Shown here: in pieces, positions 24,707 to 34,333 of the stretch
How the letters are laid out: every line of letters begins with the position of its first letter
Numbering within the stretch: position 1 is the stretch's first letter
NCBI GenBank assembly: GCA_037447605.1
Contig: CM074806.1
Span: forward strand, 1,993,091 to 2,057,090
Reading direction: 5' to 3'
Origin: Zygnema circumcarinatum
Lineage: Eukaryota > Streptophyta > Zygnematophyceae > Zygnematales > Zygnemataceae
DNA: 64,000 nt
Program-made: the position numbers and the translations under genes
The notes under the pieces: generated by a model
The model's input: the letters and a program-made list of their open reading frames with translations, nothing else
Told to the model about the DNA's origin: nothing
The model's database searches: none

Positions 24707-26617
24707 ATGGCGAGAAGCATTATGGTGTCGGGAGTGACGTACGCAGTGGCGCTAGCGGCGCTGCTGTGCGTCATCGCGCCCGCGCACGTGCGGGCGTGCC
24801 CCAACTTCTCGTGCACGGGAGCCGGGTGCTCCACGCCGATTGTGGGGGCTCTGACGCAGGACGGGCCGGGGCAGTTCGCCACGCTACTGGTGAACCAGGA
24901 CCAGTCGCCCGTCACGGAGTACGCCGACTGCTGCAAGGCCTGCCAGCTGTACAACTCGACCTGCTCGTATTGGACCTTCACTCTCCTCGAAGATGGCACT
25001 GGTATGCAGCAGTGGACTTATTAACCTCAATTTTTTAATGTTTGATCTTTCATGTTTTACTTATTCGTAATAACACGTATGTGTTAGGGCCTGAAATGAG
25101 GGGAAGGGCGGCTGCAGGCGTGTGCTTCCTGTACAACCCGCAAATCTGCGCTTCCGGGAACGACTTCGTTTTAGGCGCGGGTCCCCTTCCAGGATTTGAG
25201 GGTGCTAGCTTCTTGACGGGCTCCCTCTGCGCATCTCCGGGAGTGGTTGGCGACCCCCACTACACGGGAGCTGATAATTCGCACTTTGACTTCACCGGTA
25301 TGCGCAATTTCCTGAACTTCAATCAATCTTGTAATCCGCTTGGAGCTGTGTAAAAAGATAAAGAGGCTTTGAATAACCCTTTTTGCGTACTGTCAAAGCT
25401 TTGAAGAGTCCCATTTTTCATGTATGCGTGCAGGCGTTCCCGACAAGGTGTACTGCATGCTGAGTGACGCCCACCTGCACATCAACGTGTTCCATGGCGG
25501 CCGCTTCGACCAGTGGGGCGACAACCCCCACAAGCCCCTCACGTGGATCCGCCGCGTGGCCGTCTTCTGGGGCCACCACGTCATCCAGCTCGCCGCCCGC
25601 GAAGGCGCCACGTGGCAGTACGGCAGCGGCTACATGCAGGAGATAGTCGTGGACGGCGAGCGCGTGGCCCTGGCCCGCCCCGGCGAGGAGGCGACCTTCG
25701 CGGGCGGCGCGATCGCGGTGCGGTGGGCGGCCGCGCGGGAGCGCAGCGGCGACGACGAGACGGACGTGTACGAGGTCGCGGTGCGCGGCGCGCTGCGGAT
25801 GAGGGTGCGCGCCCGCCCGGAGATCGCGCTTCTGCGCACACCCGAGGACGGCCTCGTGCACTTCGGCCTCGAGCTGAGCGAGGTCGCGGTCTCGCCGCGC
25901 GTGCACGGGGTGCTGGGCCAGACCTTCCGGAAGGATCACGAGAATCGCCTGTACGTTGGGAGCTCTCTGCAAGACTTGCTGCTTGGCCTATTGCATTTGA
26001 CTCGTCAATTCGTGCATCGGTCATGTATGGTTTTTTTTTGTTTGTTTTCATCCACTTCACAGTTCTGGGCTTTAGGGTGTAGGGTTTTCTCGCTCCTTCT
26101 TTCTTTGAACTGCCTTTATTGTTTTATTTTATTAATTATTGAGCATTTGTGTATCTATGGACTTCTATCTCACATTCCATCTTCAATTCTTAGTTCAACT
26201 CTTCTGAAGAAACTACAACTATAGAAATTCCGCCACTTTCCTCTCGAAAAGAACAGAGTTTGGACGGGTTTCTCTAAAACTCCTATAAACCCTAAAGTTC
26301 CTCAGGGCTCTTGTTCCTTCTGCCTCTGAACCCCCTCCTCCCTGCCTGCCTGCCCTTGCAGGGCCCTGCAGAAGCTGCAGTACAGCGAGGAGCTGAGGGT
26401 GAACCTCGTCCCCGGCGAGAACGCGGAGGGGTTCCTGGACGGGCGGGCGGAGGACTACGAGGCCTCCAGCCTGCTCGCAACCGACTGCCGCTTCTCGCGC
26501 TTCGCACGTGCGGAGACGGTCGACCCCGAGACGGCGCAGGCCATAGAGATGAGCCACTCCAACGCAAACGCGGGCTTGCATCGCAAGTTCGGGGGGGGGC
26601 TCACAGCGGCTGCTTGA
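24707..26617 (+). CDS. Secreted root-cap-domain protein, paralog 1
   Basis: Four exons (24707-25001, 25088-25297, 25434-25950, 26362-26617) give 425 residues. An N-terminal signal peptide (about residues 1-30, hydrophobic VALAALLCVIAPAHV) is followed by a Cys-rich module: CPNFSC, DCCKACQLYNSTCSYW and GVCFLYNP. This resembles a PAN/apple fold by pattern only. A short linker leads to GDPHYTGADNSHFDFTG and then the root-cap domain (CMLSDAHLHINVF, TWIRRVAVFWG, VHGVLGQTF) and its C-terminal part (VPGENAEGFLDG, ATDCRFSRF). In plants such domains occur in secreted proteins of root caps and pollen. A role in the extracellular matrix or mucilage is inference. Exon 3 is exactly 517 bases in all three paralogs here. 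The last exon is GC-rich. Confidence 0.87.
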
Positions 26618-27020
26618 AGAGGAAGGAAGGAAGGGGCACATTTGAGAAGGGAGCAAGCAAGCAGGCTTTTATTTTTTTTATCTCTGTGAAGAAGGTTTCA
26701 TAGAATCCAGGAGGTTTGAAAACATGACATTGATGATTTTTTTTTTTTGGTATGGTAGGGGCCAGCGGAAATATGAAGAACGAGGGAAGTGGAAGCTGTA
26801 AAATTTATATTATAAGGGGAAACCCTCCTTTCTAATACATCTCTGAATTTCTGCAAATGGAATTTTTTTGTCATTTCGCCAGTCAGATCAAACTGAAGAT
26901 ATATATTGTTCCACTAAAGCAAAGTGGTAAAAATTACAAATCCCAAAGATAATTTTTTTGTACTATTTTCCTGCTGTATAGTGCGCCTTTCATTTCGCAT
27001 CCACGTTCGCCCTCAGCTCC
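26618..27020. other. Convergent 3' flanks of root-cap genes 1 and 2
   Basis: Both neighbouring genes end here, 403 bases apart. The stretch is AT-rich with poly-T runs, as expected for two 3' UTRs. No other feature is seen. Confidence 0.5.
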
Positions 27021-27367
27021 TCACATGGCAAACGCCATTTTCCGAGGAAGCGGAGCCGTATATCCACTGACAACCGTTGTCGTTGTTGCTGCCGCCGCGG
27101 CGCTCATTTCTTTGGCCTCCGCAGTCTCTCGGTCCGGCGCGCTCGCACGTGCGAAGCGCGACACGTGGCAGTCCGTGGCGAGCATGTGCGAGGCCTCGTA
27201 GTCCTCCGCCTGCCCGTCGATGAACCCCTCCGCGTTCTCGCCGGGGACCACGTCGAGCTGAAGGAGGGCGCTGGGGACCAGCTGCTGCAGGGCCCTGTTG
27301 GAGAGAGAGAGAGGGAGAGAGAGTGAGGGAGAGAGAGAGAGGGGGGGGGGGGGGGGGNNNNNNNNNN

Positions 27368-27398
<31 letters not shown>

Positions 27399-28904
27399 GT
27401 GTCAAGAAGTTGTATAGCTTGTAAGTCAAAATTGCAGGGCAGATTCAGGAGGGTCAGGCCTGAGGTTAAGGAATTGGAGGCTGAACGTACAATCGGTTTT
27501 TGTGGTCGGGGCGGAAAGTCTGGCCGAGGACGCCATGCACATTGGGTGTTGCAGAGAGCTGTTTGAGCTCAAGGCTGAAGTGGACGACGCCATCATCCGG
27601 TGTGCGGAGAAGTTCAATCTCGGGGCGCGCTGTGACTAGGAGGCGCATGATTCCATCAATGCTTACTTCGTACAGATCCACCAAGTCATCTCCGCTTTGC
27701 ATTTTGCCCGCAACCCACTTGACTTGCAGCTTGTTGCTTGCAAAGGCTGCCACATCTCCTGGCTGCGCGAGAACCACCGGCTCGCCGTCCACGACTATCT
27801 CCTGCATGTAGCCGCTGCCGTACTGCCACGCGGCGCCTTCGCGGGCGGCGAGCTGGATGACGTGGTGGCCCCAGAAGACGGCCACGCGGCGGATCCACGT
27901 GAGGGGCTTGTGGGGGTTGTCGTCCCACTGGTCGAAGCGGCCGCCATGGAACACGTTGATGTGCAGGTGGGCGTCGCTCAGCATGCAGTACTGCTTTCCG
28001 GGCAGCCCTGGAGATATCAAGCCAGTCATCACGGCGTCAGGATGAATATTATAGATTTTTTGACGAAGATAGAATTTGAGTACAAGGTACAATTCAATGA
28101 CTGTTGAAGACCGCGGTCTTACCAGTGAAGTCAAAGTGCGATCCGTCAGCACCCGTGTAATGCGGGTCTCCAACGACGCCTGCTGGTGGAGGTGGGGCGC
28201 TAATTAGAGGTTCTAAAGCCTGGGGAGGGGGGGTGCTGGGAGTGGTGGAGGTGGGAGGGGGGAGGCTGGATTCAGTGGAGGTGGGAGGAGGGGGGCTGGG
28301 AGGGGGCGGGCTGGGAGGGGGGGGGGTATCAAGAGGGGGGGGGCTGGGAGGGGGGGGACTGGGAGGAGGGGGAGGGGGACTGGAAGGGAGAGTATTGCAG
28401 ATTTGACCGGAGGCGTAGTAGTAACCGGGCGAGGATGTGCAGGTGGGGCTCGGGTCATAGGGGTTGGTGACCCCGCACTTGGCCGGCTTATAAAGATAGC
28501 ATGTGCCTGCATCCTCAGCACGCGTCCGTCAGGATCGAAAACAGCAATGTGGACTACTACTTTACACACACCTATGGAGCACAGAACCCCACGTGAGCTT
28601 CCAAGTGCTCACCGTCGCCAGCAATCTGCAGGCGCGTCCAGTAGACGCATGTGGGATAGTACGAGATGCAGAAGTCCCTGCAGTCCTGGTCAGTGGTGAT
28701 CTCGCTGGTGTTCACCAAATTGTTGAACTTCCCCACCAAGTTCGTGAAGGACGTGGTGGAGATCATGCGCCCCGGCACGCCCACTGTGCTGTTGCACACG
28801 AAGTTAGGGCAAGAGACAGAGCCGGCGCCCGTGCACTGCCCAGAGGCCATCCTCACTGAAAGCAGAGCCACGAGCACAATTGCGGAGAGACGGAGCGCCG
28901 CCAT
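27021..28904 (-). CDS. Secreted root-cap-domain protein with proline-rich hinge, paralog 2
   Basis: Four exons in coding order (28613-28904, 28123-28506, 27491-28007, 27021-27294) give 488 residues. Signal peptide: MAALRLSAIVLVALLSVRMASG. The Cys-rich module holds CPNFVCNSTVGVPG, DCRDFCISYYPTCVYW and GTCYLYKPAKCG. Exon 2 then encodes about 55 residues rich in SPPP and TPPP, an extensin-like hinge found in neither of the other two copies. It is followed by GDPHYTGADGSHFDFTG and the root-cap domain (CMLSDAHLHINVF, TWIRRVAVFWGHH, VHGVLGQTF). The last exon has VPGENAEGFIDG and ATDCHVSRF. The last intron contains a poly-G tract with an assembly gap. A cell-wall or mucilage role is inferred. Confidence 0.86.
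27295..27490 (-). other. Last intron of root-cap gene 2, with N gap
   Basis: On the plus strand a GA/GAGG-rich tract runs from 27300 into poly-G, then ten N at 27358-27367, then more poly-G to about 27397. The true intron length is unknown. The splice sites on both sides are intact. Confidence 0.85.
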
Positions 28905-29240
28905 CTTCTCGAGTCTCAGCAAGCTCGCAGCGGCTTCCCTGAGCTCAGGAGGCAGTGGCCAGAAGAGCGAGAGGCAGGAAGGAGAGGCGAGAGGCGAGCA
29001 GGCAGGGCTGGATACTTGGACATTGAGGGCCTCCCCCCCTTCTTATGGCGGGGCCGAGCGGGCGAGGGAGGGCGGTCGCCGGGCGCGGAGGGGAGGAATG
29101 GGGGAGCCCGCCCGCCGCCCGCCGCCGCGCTGCGGCTCGGACGGACGGACGTACGGACGGAGGGAGGGCGACGCGAACGGGCGCCGGCGGCGGCCGCAAA
29201 ACGACAAAAAGGTGGCGTCGCGCGGCTATGGGTAAATAAC
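28905..29240 (-). promoter_or_regulatory. Promoter region of root-cap gene 2
   Basis: A GC-rich upstream stretch has a TATA-like CCATAAGAAG (minus strand, about 29040-29050) roughly 140 bases before the ATG. A GGACGGACGTACGGACGG run near 29140-29160 carries the GTACGG word seen at other gene starts. Confidence 0.4.
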
Positions 29241-30740
29241 CGGCGGTCACTTGTGGGACTCTAGTGGGCGCGCTGCCACGTGGCAGCGAGCGCCGCTAGC
29301 CGACAATGGCATTTAATCATGACATTTTGGCGGAGCCACGTGGCGGTGGATGAGTCGACGAGGCCGCGCAGCAGTCTCTTTCGACCAATCACAGCGCGAG
29401 GATCGCCAGATATTTCGCATAGAATGGAGGAAAGAGTTAACGCTTAACTATTTTCTATGCATGGGATTATTGCGATTTGGTTGAACTAGACTTGAAACTG
29501 GGGACCGAGCATGGAGCCGGGTTTGAGAGGCGCGCGACGGTCCAGAGGGAGGCTGAGGTTGTACCGGAGTGCCGCACGAGCGAGGGCGGTTTCCTTCCGC
29601 GGTCATGGAGGGCCGCCGGCGGTTGGCCCGAGGGCGGGGGCGGGGCGGGGCCGCGCACAAGGTACGGAGGGGGCCGGGGGGGGCGAGTTGTGGGTACATT
29701 ATGAGGTAAGGGGGGGGGGGGGTCACATGGAACACGGCCCAGTTTCAACGCTCTACTGAGCAGGGGTGGTTGCTAACTAAGTCATTCCAAACCAGACGTG
29801 GTTGTAAACTAAAGGTTTCTAAGCATGCATTGTTGTTGGTTTGGAGCATTTCTAGGAAAGGGTATGGCCTAACTACAAAAGGTCCTGGCCAGGGGTGGTT
29901 ACTTACCACAACTTAACTAAAAAAACGCAAATAGAGATGAATGTGCCAACACATGGCAAGCGACGAAGACGAGTCGTTACGAGTACGAGGGTGTTATGGA
30001 ACAAGGCTCGCTTTTACTAGCGTTGTAGGTAGGCACTTTGTAAGTAGCAGTCTATAGCTAGAAATTTATACCGTATTGTGCCCTTATAACGATTTGTTAG
30101 GGGGGTGGCGAATGGATTTCCCATCAATCATTAGTCCGTGGATGGGATAATCATTGGTCAGTTGTCCTTGGCTTGTTATCTCCTAGTAAGTTTGTTAGGA
30201 TTAGGAACATCCCTCACATACTTTGACGTCGCGAATTGCCCACCCCTACTCTCGTGAGTGGCACGTTGTAAGTGACGATGTAGGTTCCCCCGAGAAAAGG
30301 TGCAAGCATGAGAAGACTCGTGACGTAAGCACTACGCTATATTCCTTGTAGAGACGGCAAGTTGGCCAAAATTAGCATTTCTGATGTTGAAGGAAAATTG
30401 TCGCATTTGCACTTAAAACGAGTACATGCTGCTCACAGAACAGTGAGCAGAACTTTTCAGATCGTACTCGTCCAATTCTCAGACGAGCAATTTGCTGAAA
30501 CGTGGGTACGCGGGCATGTGACCGCACTGGCGACAAGCTCACTGTCCTATCCGACGAAACAATTCCCCTCGTGCTGTTCAAGAGTTGCAGTGCATTTCAG
30601 TACACTTAAACAGTAAGGACAAAAACCTACACAGAACTATTTTGATATGTTGTTGTGGAAGTGAAAAGAGACGGCGGAAACCAAACAACTGCATGGCAGC
30701 TTAGTGGTGGAGCTTTTTACATCATCTAAAATGCAAAACG
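29240..30740. other. Intergenic interval
   Basis: No coding exon could be supported. CCACGTGGC words occur near 29277 and 29336 and may act as distal elements of root-cap gene 2. The rest is low-complexity AT-rich DNA with G-runs near 29710. Confidence 0.35.
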
Positions 30741-30780
30741 TGGAAGCTTGCAGGTGTGGAAAGTGCCACTTGACGCATGG

Positions 30781-30971
30781 CAGTGGCGGATCCGCGGTTG
30801 CGTTAGGGGAGACTTACCCCCCCCCTCAAATTTTGAAAAACTGGTAGCCACTAATTGCCTTTGTAAGTTGAATAGCAAAAATACAATCGAATTTCAGATT
30901 TTTTTCCCAACTCATCCCCTTAAACTTGGATCTCAACCCCCCCTTGGACAAAAGTCCTGGACCCGTCATGT
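30781..30971. mobile_element. hAT-like MITE insertion
   Basis: The left end, CAGTGGCGGATCC, and the right end, whose reverse complement is close to CATGACGGGTCCAGGA, resemble hAT-type terminal repeats. The degenerate copy of this region near 41690 has the same flanks but lacks this stretch, which supports an insertion of about 190 bases. The element is AT-rich and non-coding. The target duplication is not clear. Confidence 0.5.
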
Positions 30972-31131
30972 GGCACGTATCAGAGTATTATAAATAGCCA
31001 ACATTTCTTCACTTGTACATTGCAACTATCACATACAATCGCCCTTTTTTTACAATCGCTCAACAAAATTCTTCAACTGTGATCGATAAGATTGTCCACC
31101 CTGGTGTACGCTACTATCTTTGGGCAAGCAA

Positions 31132-32855
31132 CTATTTGGAACTTGCTACCGAAGTCACCATCTTCCGCGGCAGCTGCTGCGCGTACACGCTCTCTCCCCC
31201 CGCGTGCGTACTCATTTCAATGGCCTGCGCCGTCTCGAGGTCCTGCTCATCAGCGCGGGCGAAGCGCGACATTTTGCAGTCGGCTGCGAAGAGGTGTGAC
31301 ACCTCGTAGTCCTCCGTGCGGCCGTCGAGGAATCCCTCCGCGTTATCACCGGGCACCATATTCACATTCAGCGACGTACTCCAAACCAGCTTTTGCTGTG
31401 ATCTGTAAGAGAAAAGAGACGCATGTAAGGTTATTCACTACCAGAGTTACGCGTGCGCATATCTTATGCGAAAAGAATGAACAAAACGGCTGCTTGGGGA
31501 AATGTACGCCTTACAGTCGATCTTGCCGGCCGCGACGAAACGTTTGGCCGAGCACTCCGTGCACGTTGGGTGTGACCGCGACCTCGGGCAGCTCCAAGCT
31601 CAAGTGCACCACTGCGTCCTCGGGCGTTCGCAGAAGCTTCACCTCCGGCCGCACCGTTACAAGGAGACGCAGCACGCCCGCAATGGCGATTTCGTACCTG
31701 TCCTGGAAGTCGAGCCCACTTCGCAGACGGCCAGCGATCCACTTGATCTTCAGTTTGCCGTCAAGCATAACTGCAGTATCACCGGGCTGGGCGAGGTGCA
31801 AAGGCACCCCGTCAATGCTTATGTTTTGCATGTAGCCCCCCGCGTACCGCAGGTCAGAGCCTGCTCTTGCTGCCAAATGGACGACGTGGTGGCCCCATAA
31901 GATTGCCAGTTGCCGAATCCATGTGAGGGGCTTGTGAGGGTTGTCCCCCCACCGGTCGAAGCGACCGCCATGAAGCACGTTGATGTGCACATGCGCATCA
32001 CTCAGCATGCAATATTTTCGTCCAGGGAGCCCTGTATGTATGCATTGAAACAACACCGTAAAGACATAATAAACCAATTTGCCAACACGATGGAAGTCAC
32101 AATCGAATTACTTCCTGTTTGCGATTTTTTTGAAGTGCCAAGTAAGCTTTTTCCTCAAATTCTGATTCAGGTGCTTCAACGCACGAACTCCTCAACTCCG
32201 GCGCAGGCAGAGCCGTCCCCGCGAGCGCGCACACACCTGTGAAGTCAAAGCGCGAGCCGTCCGCGCCCGTGTAGTGCGGGTCGCCCTCCGCCCCGGGGTC
32301 GCCGGGCGACGGCGCGGAGGGCGCCGCGCTGCACGCCGCCCCCGACACCGACCGTGCGCTCGTCGGGTTGCCGGAGAACCCTTTTGGATCGCACGTGGCG
32401 TTCGGAAGGTAGCCGGACTCGGACGGGCACTGCGCGGCCCGGAACAATATGCACACGCCTGCAGACGTCCTGCCTGTCAGCGGAAATTTTTTAAATTCAT
32501 TGCAGCATGTGCGAGAGAATAAACAGAGTGTTCGATATATGCAGGAGAGAAAAGGATAAGTTAGCTTGTTCTTACTCTCGCCATCCTTAATGAAGGTCCA
32601 ATAGCCGCAGGTCGGATAGGCCCCTTCGCAGAGCTGGGAGCAATATTCCTGTCCAGAGACAAGATCATTATATTCGTACAAGACGGAGCGGCTGAAGGCT
32701 TGCCCCTGCTGCTCGCTGAACTGTCCCGGTACGCCCACGCGCGAGTTGCATTCCAGGCTCGGGCAGGGCCCTGCGCTCGTGCTGCCGCACTGCGCCCGCG
32801 CAGAATACACCGCAGAGAGAAGCAGAATCGCAGATAGGATCCTTCCGGTCGCCAT
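31132..32855 (-). CDS. Secreted root-cap-domain protein, paralog 3
   Basis: Four exons in coding order (32576-32855, 32237-32473, 31515-32031, 31132-31402) give 434 residues. Signal peptide: MATGRILSAILLLSAVYSARA. The Cys-rich module has CPSLECNSRVGVPG, YCSQLCEGAYPTCGYW and GVCILFRAAQC. A linker rich in Ala, Ser and Pro leads to GDPHYTGADGSRFDFTG. The root-cap domain follows (CMLSDAHVHINVL, TWIRQLAILWG, VHGVLGQTF), then VPGDNAEGFLDG and AADCKMSRF. Exon count, intron phases and the 517-base third exon match the two neighbours, so the three arose by duplication. It is the most diverged copy and less GC-rich. A degenerate copy of its 3' end lies near 41700. Confidence 0.86.
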
Positions 32856-32884
32856 GGCTGGCCCTCGCTCGCCCGGCTCCCTCC

Positions 32885-32900
32885 CTCCCTTCCTTTTATT
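32885..32900 (-). promoter_or_regulatory. TATA-like box of root-cap gene 3
   Basis: On the minus strand AAATAAAAGG lies about 40 bases before the ATG at 32855 within GC-rich DNA. The spacing is short, so it may belong to the leader instead. Confidence 0.3.
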
Positions 32901-33281
32901 TCCGCTCTCCCTCCCGGGCCGCACAGCAGCGCAGCGCGTCGGCCTTGCTGCCGCCGCGCCAATGGCGTGCCGCCGCCTCGTCACGTAACGTCACATCACG
33001 TTACAGTACTGCCAGGGACTACGGTTCGGGGCTGTACGTCACCTCACGTCACGCCAAGACGGGGCGATGTCAAGCGGCCCCCGCGGCCCCGCCCCCGGTG
33101 TCGGTCACAACGCGTACGGCCTTCTTGTCGTTTAGCGTAGCGGTTATTTACCCGCCGTGGATCCGCACCCAGCCGTTCGTACGGTACGGAGAGGCTGAAA
33201 CCGGGCCGACCGACCTACCGACCGACCTGCGGTGGACCCGTTCGGCTGCCCATTTGCCAATGTGCCCATTTGCGCATATTA

Positions 33282-33466
33282 GGGGGTACTAACTTCCTGA
33301 ACTTAGTATACTAAAAGTCAAAGTTTCGTGTACGAATTCCGGGTCGGGATCCGCTGCTCCGCCGTACACATCCGTACCGAAATACTGTACGTACCTAGCC
33401 AATGCTTAAATTCACTCGACAGGCTTTACGAAATTGATTTGGCCATGGTCAATGTCTGACTCCCCC
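33282..33466. mobile_element. TA-flanked MITE, copy A (left end worn)
   Basis: Both ends follow TA and start with a G-run: TAGGGGGTACT on the left and CTGACTCCCCCTA on the right. The right end (GGTCAATGTCTGACTCCCCC) closely matches the ends of the element at 49346-49930, and the internal TTACGAAATTG is shared. The left end has diverged. No coding content. Confidence 0.55.
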
Positions 33467-33469
33467 TAT

Positions 33470-34333
33470 TTGGAGTTCGGAGCCGCCTCGCCGGAGTCGC
33501 TGCTGCTGCGACTGCGCAGGGGCGGACGGGAACCATCCGTATGGTACTGGCAGCTAGCCCTTTTTTTTTTTTTCTTTCGCTTTTACATAACACATATAAC
33601 CACTACCACCTGGTTGTGAGCAGTTGCCCAGGACGATTTTGCGCATGTGCGTTTGATGGCATCGCCATTGTAAGATCAATGACACATATTCCTCTCATAT
33701 AACCCATTTGATGTCGTCGCCATCGTGAGATCAATGCCGCATATTCTTTTTCTCATACCGTATGGTAGAAAGGAGGTACGATTGCAAGCATGTGAGCAGT
33801 AAGCACAGTGCTGTGGCAGTGGCACGCATCGCCTTGCTAATTTGCTTGCGCCAAGTCTGCGCTTCTGATGACAGCAGAGGTCGCCAACGCTGCACTAAGA
33901 CTTCACGGTACATTGAGTCATTCTGGATTAAACGTATGGCAGAAGCACAGAAAAGAAGGCTTTGACAAAATTTCTGCGTCAATTTTGACGATGAACTCAG
34001 AATATAGAGTTCAACCTGCACGAGCCCTTACTTTGGCATCTCACAACTACCAGAGGGGTCATTCCTTTTGGCACAGACTGGTTACAGCGAGTAGCCAATA
34101 TGAATCACACGGAGTTCTCAGTAATGAAGCACGTTCGTAGCTTAGGATCACAAACTGTACACTCTCCTGTAAAACTAGATACAAAAGATACACTACGCTT
34201 CAGCATACGGTTCGAAATGCTAAAGTACACTCTGTTATCGAGTTATAACGGATACCCAATAGGCTCCCAATGTCCCATACCCACAAAATTTATCAGCAAC
34301 ACTTCGAAGCTCTTGCAAGCGAACCACGAGGCA
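33470..34333. other. Intergenic interval
   Basis: No exon could be supported. Short direct repeats (two variants of a 30-base stretch around TCAATG-CATATTC) occur at about 33675-33750. Confidence 0.35.

Noticed and set aside
25513-26082. Arg/Gly-rich overlapping frames on both strands of root-cap exon 3
   Set aside because: High GC opens all frames here; only the root-cap frame has conserved motifs and agreeing splice phases.
27013-27429. Proline-rich frame through the poly-G/N gap
   Set aside because: It translates the homopolymer and unknown bases of an intron.
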